Assembly (NCBI RefSeq): GCF_003711225.1
Contig: NZ_CP031030.1
Location: 1,860,001 to 1,924,000, forward strand
From: Runella sp. SP2
Lineage (GTDB): Bacteria; Bacteroidota; Bacteroidia; Cytophagales; Spirosomataceae
Direction: 5' to 3'
DNA length: 64,000 nt
Shown: positions 57,361 to 64,000 of the stretch, in pieces
How the letters are laid out: every line of letters starts with the position of its first letter
How positions within the stretch are numbered: the first letter of the stretch is position 1
The notes under the pieces: model-generated
Told to the model about the DNA's origin: nothing
Database searches by the model: none
Seen by the model: the letters and a program-made list of their open reading frames with translations, nothing else
Program-made: the position numbers and the translations under genes

Positions 57361-57510
57361 GGTTGTTATATTAGGTCAGACGGTAGTCAGACCGTTTTGA
57401 ACTAGGTCAGACGTTAGTCAGACCGTGAAAATGGGTCTAACAAAATGGTAATAAATCTTATGTGTGTGTTGTGGTCTGACTATCGTCTGACCACAATTCA
57501 TGGTTGTTAT
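57355..57510. repeat. GTCAGAC-family palindromic repeat flanked by a 15-bp direct duplication
   Basis: ATTCATGGTTGTTAT occurs at 57355-57369 and 57496-57510. Between them are GGTCAGACGGTAGTCAGACC, a second copy GGTCAGACGTTAGTCAGACC and the inverted GGTCTGACTATCGTCTGACC. The layout resembles an inserted element with a target-site duplication. Confidence 0.75.
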
Positions 57511-57519
57511 GGGAGCATG

Positions 57520-57541
57520 GGCTGGTTGTGAGCAACCAGCC
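57520..57541. repeat. Palindrome with GTGAGC loop
   Basis: 8-bp arms GGCTGGTT/AACCAGCC around GTGAGC. The loop is the same as in the palindrome at 22781-22802 although the outer arms differ. Confidence 0.7.
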
Positions 57542-57551
57542 ACACGATTGA

Positions 57552-58709
57552 TTAAATAACTTCTACTTTTGCTGATTTTGTAACCGTTCGTTCTTTCTTT
57601 TTTCTTCGCCCCCACCAAATCATAAAACCCGTAATTGGCAAACTCGTGGCTACGACAGAAAGTAAAAAAGCCAGTACTTTTCCCGCAAACCCCAAAATGC
57701 CTCCCGTATGAATATCGTAGGTCATTCGGATTAATTTATCGGCGACATTGGCGTCTTTTAATCGACCATATACGTGGTCAACTGAGATTTCTTTTAAAGT
57801 ATATTGGTCAAAATAGCGGTAGTCGATACTCCAAAAAACGCCTTCTTTCTTATTTACATTGGCGCCAATGGCCGATGAATCTGATTCGATGGCGTGTACT
57901 TCGAGCGAAACTGCATCGGGGTACTCGGCTTTCATTTTTTCCCAAATCAAATCAGTGACGGGTTTTTTAAAGTTGGTTTGAGTGGGTTTTTGCGAGACTG
58001 GTTCGGTAAACAACAAGTTTTTTTCACCTCCCGTGGCATTATAAATGAGATAAGTAAACCATTGGATACCAAAAAATATCCCCGTAACGGCGATAATCAG
58101 TAGTAAAAATGAGCTATAAAACCCTAAAATATTGTGCAAATCATAGTTTTTCCGTTTCCATTGCGTCGCTTCTTTCCAGCGAAACCAGAAGCGTTGTTTC
58201 GCCGCCGCTTTGTTTTTAGGCCACCAAAGGACGATACCCGTAATGAGCAAAAACACAAAAATAAGGGTAGCGTAAGAAGTAATGGGTTGCCCAATTTCGG
58301 GAGGAAGCCACAGGTAATAGTGGCCATCTAATACCCAATGGAAAAAAGTCTCTTCCATGTTTTGGACGTGTAGCACCTCGGCAGTATAAGGGTTGTGATA
58401 AACTATGTAATAGTGTTCATTGGGGGCAAAATCAAAAAAAATAGCCTCAACACTGCGCCCTTTTGCGGGGTAATTGATGGCGTGCAAATGGGCTTTGGGT
58501 AAGGTTTTACGGGCAACTGCCTCAAAGGCCGAGGGGGGAAGTATGGCTTTGTTTTCCACTTTTGAAAAACGAAAGTCTTGGAGTGCATCCTGAATTTCTT
58601 GCTGAAAGGCGTACAGGCAGCCCGTAAGGCTTACCACAAATACAACAAGCCCCGACAATAGCCCGAGCCAGAGGTGAATGAAGCCAATGATTTTTTTGAA
58701 GTTTGGCAT
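57552..58709 (-). CDS. PepSY-associated transmembrane protein, iron-uptake linked (2)
   Basis: A 385-residue paralogue of the protein at 49163, starting at ATG 58709 (MPNFKKIIGFIHLWLGLLSG). Shared features are VVFVVSLTGCLYAFQQEI, the PepSY region VEAIFFDFAPNEHYYIVYHN, PITSYATLIFVFLLITGIVL with WWPKNKAAAKQRF, NILGFYSSFLLLIIAVTGIF, and SLPITGFMIWWGRRKKKE. The histidines that may carry heme (FIHLW, FFHWVLDGHYYLW, YDLHNILGF, YDIHTGG) are present. Probably a ferric-siderophore reductase for the siderophore receptor at 59191. Divergent from the vapB-like gene. Confidence 0.87.
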   Translation of the reverse strand: MPNFKKIIGFIHLWLGLLSGLVVFVVSLTGCLYAFQQEIQDALQDFRFSKVENKAILPPSAFEAVARKTLPKAHLHAINYPAKGRSVEAIFFDFAPNEHYYIVYHNPYTAEVLHVQNMEETFFHWVLDGHYYLWLPPEIGQPITSYATLIFVFLLITGIVLWWPKNKAAAKQRFWFRWKEATQWKRKNYDLHNILGFYSSFLLLIIAVTGIFFGIQWFTYLIYNATGGEKNLLFTEPVSQKPTQTNFKKPVTDLIWEKMKAEYPDAVSLEVHAIESDSSAIGANVNKKEGVFWSIDYRYFDQYTLKEISVDHVYGRLKDANVADKLIRMTYDIHTGGILGFAGKVLAFLLSVVATSLPITGFMIWWGRRKKKERTVTKSAKVEVI

Positions 58710-58719
58710 ATCTTTTTGA

Positions 58720-58727
58720 TATATTTG
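58720..58727 (+). promoter_or_regulatory. TAnnTTTG promoter element of the vapB-like gene
   Basis: TATATTTG, 25 bases upstream of the ATG at 58753. Confidence 0.5.
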
Positions 58728-58752
58728 TTTTATCAATAAAATGTTTATAGCA

Positions 58753-58986
58753 ATGGAAGTAATCAGAGAAATAATCATTCCAACGGAAGAAAATCATACA
58801 ATTGAACTTCCTCGCGCTTTTTACGGTAAGGAAGTTGAAGTGATTTTCAATGTTAGAAATACAGTCAAATCATTGCCTAAAGCAAAAAAAATAGACTTAA
58901 AATCTCTTTTTAATCAATTTGGGGAAGGGAAAGATTTTCCAACAACCGATGAAATTCGTAACCGAAGCTGGGCGAAAAAATGGTAA
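58753..58986 (+). CDS. VapB/AbrB-like antitoxin
   Basis: A 77-residue protein from ATG 58753. The N-terminal half MEVIREIIIPTEENHTIELP followed by FYGKEVEVIFNV is a short swapped-hairpin-type strand pattern as in DUF2281/AbrB-like antitoxins; the C-terminal half is a disordered, toxin-wrapping helix region (DLKSLFNQFGEGKDFPTTDE, IRNRSWAKKW). It overlaps the start of the PIN-domain frame by 7 bases, the usual vapBC arrangement. The toxin is broken, so this antitoxin is an orphan. Confidence 0.75.
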   Translation: MEVIREIIIPTEENHTIELPRAFYGKEVEVIFNVRNTVKSLPKAKKIDLKSLFNQFGEGKDFPTTDEIRNRSWAKKW

Positions 58987-59207
58987 TTTTTGATACAAAC
59001 ATTCTTATTGAAATTTATCGTGGAAACGAAAGTATTCGGGATACTATTTACTCACTCAATTTTAGCGAAATATACATCAGCGATATAACAGCGGCTGAGT
59101 TGCCTCAACCGCTGTATATTACAAAATTCCTTTATACACACTCAACAAAAAGGATTTTGTGTATATCCCAGATTTGCGACTTATTACAACCTAAAACCTA
59201 TAATTAA
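58980..59207 (+). pseudogene. Truncated VapC-type PIN-domain toxin
   Basis: The first 41 residues are a clear PIN domain start: MVIFDTNILIEIYRGNESIR with the first acidic residue Asp5, and YISDITAAEL with Glu40. Full VapC toxins have 125-140 residues with two more acidic residues in the C-terminal half. Here similarity ends near 59103 and 35 unrelated residues follow (PQPLYITKFLYTHSTKR...), reading into the end of the convergent receptor gene. The missing C-terminal half should make it inactive. I infer a deletion that joined vapC to the sequence next to the receptor gene. Confidence 0.8.
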
Positions 59208-61557
59208 TGCTCAAACGTGCATTACGTAATGCTTCCACTTGTGAGTAATAGCTTGAGCTCCAAGGGTAATAGGCCCCGCCCGTAATGAGGTATTTATTGA
59301 AAATGTTGTTCACATTCAACGCAATTCCAAATTTGTTTAACTGATAAGAAATTGCACCATCAAAGCGCGTGTAGTTGGGCATTGATGGGTCAACATCGGG
59401 GTTGTAAATTCCGTACCAGTTGGTTCTTCCGCTGGTATTCTGAACCCCTAATGAAAGTCCTAATCCTGACGCTTTTCCAGATTGTACGCGGTAGCTCAGC
59501 CAAGCGTTGGCGATGTGCTTGTCGGTGCCTGGTACTTGCTTATTGACTTGTTTGTTGTCGGTATCTTTGGTGATTTTGGCGTCGGTAAGGGCATAGTTCA
59601 TCGTAATGTCCAAGCCCGATACAATTTGTCCGCGAAGATCGAGTTCTATTCCCTGCGTTTGAGTTTGTCCCAACTGAATTGAGAAAAATTGGTGGTTCGG
59701 GTCGGCCGTTAGCACGTTATTTTTCGTGATTCGATATACACTCGCTGAGGCATTCCAGCGGCCATCAAGCCATTCTTTTTTGATTCCCACTTCTTTGTTG
59801 TTGCCAACGATTGGGTCAAATTTTTTCCCTTCAAACGTACCTCCTGCTTGCGGAATAAACGACTCATCATAGACCGCATACACGCTTGTACTTTTGTTGA
59901 TAGAATAACTAAGGCCAAAACGCGGCGTAAACTTGCCCGATTTTACCGTGCCCGAGTAAGGGTCAAGGTCGTTGGTGGAGGTATAGCGGCCTGCCAACGT
60001 CACGCGAAGTTTGTCGTTGGCCAAACGAATTTCATCTTGAGCGTACAGAGCAGTATAAACATTGTTGTAGTGAACGCCACGCTCACGGATGCTCAGACTA
60101 CGGTCATAAACGGCGTAATTTTTAGCGGGAATTTGTCCATAAACAGGTTTGTAAACGTTCAAGTCTCCCACAATTCCTCCCTGACTCCAATCGTGGTAAA
60201 AATCTTTGTTGCCCATGTCAATTCCTGTCAAAATACGGTGCTTGATTCCTCCCGTTTGTACATCACCGTTGACAAAAAACTGTCCTACTTTGGTTTGCCC
60301 CAAAATATCCCAAATGCTTGACGTTCTTTTTAGCGTGTCGCCGCTGAATCCTGATGCCCAGAGGCTTTCGCCCACTTGGTCGTAGTGCAAATACGCTACC
60401 TGACCCGTAAATTTCCAGTTGGCATTAATGCTGTGGGAAAGGGTGATAAAAATCGACTGGTCTTTGATGTTAGTCGTTCGCATGTTGGGTTCCAACATCG
60501 TAAAATCGTGCGGCAAATCGCTGATACCTTTGGGTGAAAAGGCGTATGCCGAGCCAATCGGTGACATGCCGACACCTTGAAGGGTATATTCGGCCGTGAG
60601 GGAGGTGGTAGGGTTGATTTGAAACTTAATGACGGGAGCGATTGACACACGGTTGTTGAACTCGTAATTGCGGTGCGTACCTTTCATTTGACCCATCAAA
60701 TTGAGACGATAAAGAACCTTGCCATCTTTGCTTAGTTTTCCATCAAAATCCATTGAACTACGGTACGTTCCAAAACTCCCGACGGTCATGGTAGCTTCGG
60801 CTTTGGTTATACCCGTGGGCTTTTTGGTAACTACATTGTAAAAACCGCTGGGTTCGCCGCTGGCCAACATAAACCCAGCAGGACCTTTGACAATCTCAAT
60901 ACGCTCTACCATGCTCATGTCTTCGGTTAGCGGCCCCCAAACTTCGGTGACGTTCATTCCGTTTCTGAAAGCGGCAATGCGTGACCCGCGCATCGAAATA
61001 CGCGCATACGTTTCCCAGTGTTCGGAGCGGGCGGCTCCGCTGACATTACGCGTTACGCCCTCCGACATGTCAAAAATTTGTTGGTCTTTCAACGTTTGCG
61101 CCGTTACCACCTGTATATTTTGGGGAAGTTCCAACAAAGGCGTTTTGAGACGCAGTGAAATAGATGGATAATCAGATACGTATTTGCTCGGATTGGCCGT
61201 TACCAACACCTCTTGAAGTTGTTGGCTATTGGCGGTGAGTTCCAAGTTTTCTTCCAGTACTTGTCCTGCGGTAAGGGTGATTTTTTTAGACAGGGGAGTT
61301 AAACCAACAAAACTTGCTTGCAAGGTGTAATTGCCTGGTTTGATATTGGTCAACTCATACTTACCTTCAGCATCAGCGACAACCCCTTTGTTTGTCCCTT
61401 TCAAAATGACGTTTACAAACTCGGCTGCCTTGCCGTCGGTGGTAGTGACGCGGCCTTTGAGGGTGGCGTTTTGTGACCATGCAAAGGTGCTTATCAATAA
61501 AAAAACAAGAACTAATCTTGAGGTGAGATGTGAGTTGTGGGGAAGAGAAATTTTCAT
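59191..61557 (-). CDS. TonB-dependent siderophore receptor
   Basis: A 788-residue outer-membrane receptor with signal LTSRLVLVFLLISTFAWSQ. A carboxypeptidase-regulatory-like domain (ATLKGRVTTTDGKAAEFVNV) precedes the plug: LELPQNIQVVTAQTLKDQQI, ISMRGSRIAAFRNGMNVTEV, MVERIEIVKGPAGFMLASGE and PSGFYNVVTKKPTG, the FhuA/FecA siderophore-receptor pattern. The barrel has TPRFGLSYSINKSTSVYAVY, DPIVGNNKEVGIKKEWLDGR and ends NARLSINYRF. Its likely partner is the PepSY reductase 0.5 kb away. The leader contains a tandem palindromic repeat rather than a recognisable DtxR-type box. Confidence 0.95.
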   Translation of the reverse strand: MKISLPHNSHLTSRLVLVFLLISTFAWSQNATLKGRVTTTDGKAAEFVNVILKGTNKGVVADAEGKYELTNIKPGNYTLQASFVGLTPLSKKITLTAGQVLEENLELTANSQQLQEVLVTANPSKYVSDYPSISLRLKTPLLELPQNIQVVTAQTLKDQQIFDMSEGVTRNVSGAARSEHWETYARISMRGSRIAAFRNGMNVTEVWGPLTEDMSMVERIEIVKGPAGFMLASGEPSGFYNVVTKKPTGITKAEATMTVGSFGTYRSSMDFDGKLSKDGKVLYRLNLMGQMKGTHRNYEFNNRVSIAPVIKFQINPTTSLTAEYTLQGVGMSPIGSAYAFSPKGISDLPHDFTMLEPNMRTTNIKDQSIFITLSHSINANWKFTGQVAYLHYDQVGESLWASGFSGDTLKRTSSIWDILGQTKVGQFFVNGDVQTGGIKHRILTGIDMGNKDFYHDWSQGGIVGDLNVYKPVYGQIPAKNYAVYDRSLSIRERGVHYNNVYTALYAQDEIRLANDKLRVTLAGRYTSTNDLDPYSGTVKSGKFTPRFGLSYSINKSTSVYAVYDESFIPQAGGTFEGKKFDPIVGNNKEVGIKKEWLDGRWNASASVYRITKNNVLTADPNHQFFSIQLGQTQTQGIELDLRGQIVSGLDITMNYALTDAKITKDTDNKQVNKQVPGTDKHIANAWLSYRVQSGKASGLGLSLGVQNTSGRTNWYGIYNPDVDPSMPNYTRFDGAISYQLNKFGIALNVNNIFNKYLITGGAYYPWSSSYYSQVEALRNARLSINYRF

Positions 61558-61585
61558 TTTATGTGGTTATTAATTGAAATTTTTT

Positions 61586-61739
61586 ATAGAAGTCAGACGA
61601 CAGTCAGACTGGTTAGGTGGAGCGAGAGGGTATCTGGTCTGACTATCGTCTGACCAAGAAATATTTTTCATAGAAGTCAGACGACAGTCAGACTGGTTAG
61701 GTGGCGCGAGAAGGTATCGGGTCTGACTATCGTCTGACC
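61586..61739. repeat. GTCAGAC-family palindrome, two tandem copies
   Basis: Copies of about 70 bp at 61586-61655 and 61670-61739 (period 84 bp). Each has arms GTCAGACGACAGTCAGAC and GTCTGACTATCGTCTGAC (18 bp, one mismatch) around a loop with GGTTAGGTGG. They fill the gap between hmuY and the siderophore receptor gene. Confidence 0.85.
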
Positions 61740-61746
61740 CGAACGC

Positions 61747-63123
61747 TTATTTTTTCTTGACAAGGGCATATTCAAAGACAGGTTTACCACGTTCGCCGCC
61801 GTCGCTGGCCAAGCCCATGCTGATGAAGCGTAATTTGTAATAGTTGCCTGCGGGGTCTTTGACGACGTAAAAACGGTCTTTACGAATACCCGCCGTAGTG
61901 CCAGGGGCAGTCGAACGCCACTTGCTACCGATGGCGTCGCGGGTTTTGAGAAATGTTAAACCTGTAAGATTACTTTCGCCAAATGCTTCGTAGGTGGTTG
62001 CGGAGGTAAGCACTTCAGTAGCTTCGGCACCTGCGGCGTAGTTGAGCGAAATGAAGTCTTGAAACCAATACGGCGTAGCAGGAACAGTTCCTGCGTTGGA
62101 GGTACTGTAGCCCCACTGAATGTCCCAACTCGCTTTGCGAGGTTCGGCGCTTACCAATTTGGCCGTTTCGAGCGACAAGAAAGAGAAGTTATAATCGACG
62201 TTTTTAGGTACGTCAATTGTCTGAATGGTGGTTTCTCCAATGCGCGCGAACTGTACTTTATAGCCTTCTCCGTTGCGGTTTACTTTTACTTTGTACCACT
62301 GATTTTTGGCTTTACTTCCTTCAAAACTAACCAAATACACTTTGTTTTGGGATTCAGTAGCCGATACTTCAGCAAAGGATGTTTTGGTTAAATCACCATC
62401 CCAATAGTCACACAAAGCCAACGAACCTTCGGCACCTGGCGCGAAGTTTAAGTCAGGAACAGAGGCGGTGTCAGCTAAGGTGACGGCCGTAATGTCCGTT
62501 TTCGCCGTCGCAGCAGCGGATGTTTGATAGCTGTGATTGAGAATAACGCGAAACTGCCCACCTTGATAAAACCCTAAATTCCAACTTTTACGGGCTGAAA
62601 GGGTGGTAGCGTTGGCACTGAGGTCGATGTAAACATTGTTTGCGTAATTGGATTCGGCCGTTTTTCCCTCGGCCGTTAGCTGGCTACCCGTGGAGGTAAT
62701 GGCGGCAAAGCTCAGTTTCAGTTCGGTGTTTAAGCCCATCAAAACGGGTGTTCCTACCGACGTGATTTTGAGCGCTAAGCTTTCGTCACCGTTCAAAAAC
62801 ACATTGGCTTTCTTTTTTACTTTGATTGTAACCCCTGACTGCCCCGCTGGGATGGTTGCCGAAATGACATTATTGCTTGCCGCAGGTTCAGTCGTAAATT
62901 CTTTGTCGTACGTCAAAAGTGATGGTGTGAGTTGGACGCTTACAGGAATAGCTACATCGGCAGCGCGGCTAAGTGCAATTTGAATACTTGCTTCGTCTCC
63001 TTCGAGTCCTTGGGCGGTGGTGGTAAACGAGGCGAGGTTATCGGGTAATTCTACCTTTTGTTCGCAGGCAGTAAAAGCCCAAATGCTGGTGGTAACGAAT
63101 AAGGTGCAGAGTATTTTTTTCAT
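61747..63123 (-). CDS. hmuY: HmuY-family heme-binding lipoprotein
   Basis: A 458-residue lipoprotein with signal MKKILCTLFVTTSIWAFTAC (Cys20). The N-terminal 130 residues look like a Calx-beta/Ig-like domain (EASIQIALSRAADVAIPVSV, KVKKKANVFLNGDESLALKI). The HmuY domain follows: SARKSWNLGFYQGGQFRVIL, KASWDIQWGYSTSNAG, DRFYVVKDPAGNYYKLRFIS and GGERGKPVFEYALVKKK. HmuY of Porphyromonas gingivalis takes heme from host or other proteins and passes it to HmuR; here a TonB receptor gene lies directly upstream. The extra N-terminal domain makes it about twice the size of the P. gingivalis protein. Confidence 0.9.
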   Translation of the reverse strand: MKKILCTLFVTTSIWAFTACEQKVELPDNLASFTTTAQGLEGDEASIQIALSRAADVAIPVSVQLTPSLLTYDKEFTTEPAASNNVISATIPAGQSGVTIKVKKKANVFLNGDESLALKITSVGTPVLMGLNTELKLSFAAITSTGSQLTAEGKTAESNYANNVYIDLSANATTLSARKSWNLGFYQGGQFRVILNHSYQTSAAATAKTDITAVTLADTASVPDLNFAPGAEGSLALCDYWDGDLTKTSFAEVSATESQNKVYLVSFEGSKAKNQWYKVKVNRNGEGYKVQFARIGETTIQTIDVPKNVDYNFSFLSLETAKLVSAEPRKASWDIQWGYSTSNAGTVPATPYWFQDFISLNYAAGAEATEVLTSATTYEAFGESNLTGLTFLKTRDAIGSKWRSTAPGTTAGIRKDRFYVVKDPAGNYYKLRFISMGLASDGGERGKPVFEYALVKKK

Positions 63124-63151
63124 TTTGATAAAAGTTGATTTATTGTTTTGG

Positions 63152-63257
63152 TTGGAGTCAGACGATAGTCAGACTCCAGATTAGTGGACTATTGTGAGAG
63201 TGTAATGTAAAGTGGGTCTGACTATCGTCTGACCCGCACTCGTATCGTCAGACCCGA
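63152..63257. repeat. GTCAGAC-family palindrome between receptor and hmuY
   Basis: GAGTCAGACGATAGTCAGACTC (arms described as GAGTCAGAC/GTCAGACTC copies) with the inverted GGGTCTGACTATCGTCTGAC and a third partial TCGTCAGACCC. It separates the receptor stop from the HmuY start and could affect their joint transcript. Confidence 0.7.
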
Positions 63258-63259
63258 AC

Positions 63260-64000
63260 TCATTTAGACAATTGGGCGGTTAGGCCCACAAAAAAAGACC
63301 TACCATACGCCATGGGAACTGCCCCCCCTGAGCTATGTCCTGCGCCTGTATTGGCGGCCGAGTTGGCCAAGCGAGTGACGTTGAAGAGGTTTTTTACCCC
63401 TCCCACAAGCGTATAGTTTTTAAAAAAGATTTTGTTTATTGTAACATCGGCCATGTGAAAAGCGGCCGTTTCGGCAAGCTTAGCGATTGTACCATTTTCG
63501 GTACTAACTGCCTGATAGGTGGGTAGTTTGCCCGTGAATTTGTAATAAAAACTTAGACTGGTTCCTATTTGGGGAATCGTATAACGGAGGTTGGTATTGA
63601 CCTCGTTGGACCAAACAAAATCTGGAGACGAAACCGATTCTGAAACGCTGTTGTAACGGCCAATGTGTGAGAAGCCAAGACTACCTTGCAAGTTCTTCCA
63701 GAAAAGCGTGTTGTTGAACGTGAACCCTGTCGTTTTGAAGGTATCAATGTTCAGATAAGTCGAGATCGCTGGATTGGTTGGGTCAGTGCCAATCGAAATG
63801 AGGTTGTTGAAGTGATTGTAAAAACCACCCAACGTGCTGTTGAGCCGCAAGGCAGGTTTCTCAATCGCTTGGTAAGACAAAAAGGCATTGAAACTATTTG
63901 AATCTTCCGCTTTTAAGTTGGTGTTACCTCTAATAGAATGACTTGCGTCAAAAAAAGTAAAGTACAATTCGCGCAGTGCGGGAGAACGAAACCCTCGGGC
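63260..64000 (-). CDS. TonB-dependent receptor, C-terminal part (5' end outside window)
   Basis: About 247 codons of a TonB receptor barrel, open to the window edge. The frame at the edge reads ARGFRSPALRELYFTFFDAS followed by HSIRGNTNLKAEDSNSFNAF, the block typical of HmuR/BtuB-like barrels, and it ends YGRSFFVGLTAQLSK. TLVGGVKNLFNVTRLANSA is the usual penultimate strand. Its place directly upstream of hmuY on the same strand makes a heme receptor (HmuR-like) the likely identity. The plug domain and start are not visible. Confidence 0.85.
   Translation of the reverse strand, partial: ARGFRSPALRELYFTFFDASHSIRGNTNLKAEDSNSFNAFLSYQAIEKPALRLNSTLGGFYNHFNNLISIGTDPTNPAISTYLNIDTFKTTGFTFNNTLFWKNLQGSLGFSHIGRYNSVSESVSSPDFVWSNEVNTNLRYTIPQIGTSLSFYYKFTGKLPTYQAVSTENGTIAKLAETAAFHMADVTINKIFFKNYTLVGGVKNLFNVTRLANSAANTGAGHSSGGAVPMAYGRSFFVGLTAQLSK

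Noticed and set aside
57355..57510. Phage attachment site explanation for the 15-bp direct repeat
   Set aside because: No tRNA gene, integrase or cargo lies between the copies, only palindromic repeats; a small element insertion is simpler.
1..64000. tRNA, rRNA, insertion sequences, prophage, replication origin
   Set aside because: Looked for cloverleaf-like stretches in gene gaps, transposase or integrase motifs and DnaA-box clusters near dnaG; found none I could support.

Overview
The window looks like chromosome from a member of the Bacteroidota, most likely order Cytophagales (a Spirosomataceae/Runella-like relative). Reasons: many outer-membrane TonB-dependent receptors with an N-terminal carboxypeptidase-regulatory-like domain, SusC-like aromatic C-termini, lipoproteins with short hydrophobic signals, LytTR two-component regulation, HmuY and BtuG type lipoproteins, almost no Shine-Dalgarno sequences, and a repeated TAnnTTTG promoter element upstream of more than twenty genes. 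Base composition is moderate (by eye mid-40s percent G+C) and even; I see no insertion sequence, prophage, CRISPR array, rRNA or tRNA.

Layout. 0-11 kb holds housekeeping genes: the 3' part of an M19 dipeptidase, dnaG primase, an RluA-type pseudouridine synthase, a DUF2157/DUF4401 membrane pair, carB and fdhD. 11-15.8 kb is accessory: a propeller lipoprotein, a membrane-anchored HTH sensor, a Bcr/CflA efflux pump, an oxidoreductase and a decayed AraC regulator. 15.8-18.7 kb is the most interesting block: a tightly overlapping four-gene operon (SAM methyltransferase, AIR-synthase-like, ThiE-like with altered active site, Trm112-like zinc ribbon), preceded by a TPP riboswitch and an intrinsic terminator. 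18.7-35.8 kb holds DinB, esterases, a DUF1624 membrane protein, a DODA-type dioxygenase, a QorB-like/HxlR divergent pair, a LytS/LytR-like pair, a CPA1 antiporter, a PfkB kinase, a class V aminotransferase and a rhodanese-thioredoxin lipoprotein. 35.9-41.7 kb has a HipA-like kinase/DUF3037 pair, a second HTH-membrane sensor beside a secreted LamG-like protein, and LolA-like and TraB/GumN-like proteins.

41.9-64 kb is a metal and cofactor uptake region, nearly all on the minus strand: a TonB-type barrel, an AztD-like zinc lipoprotein and thioredoxin-reductase-like protein behind two Fur/Zur-type palindromes, a propeller/helical-barrel protein, a receptor plus PepSY pair behind a DtxR-type box, a btuB-btuG pair behind a cobalamin riboswitch, small Cys-containing proteins, a second PepSY protein, a broken vapBC pair, a siderophore receptor, and HmuY followed by a heme-type receptor that runs off the window. 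Thiamine, cobalamin, iron and zinc control are therefore each readable as a distinct cis-element.

Intergenic DNA carries several families of short palindromic repeats (GTCAGAC family, CTCA-loop and GTGAGC-loop palindromes, tandem 18- and 22-bp repeats), one copy flanked by a 15-bp duplication.
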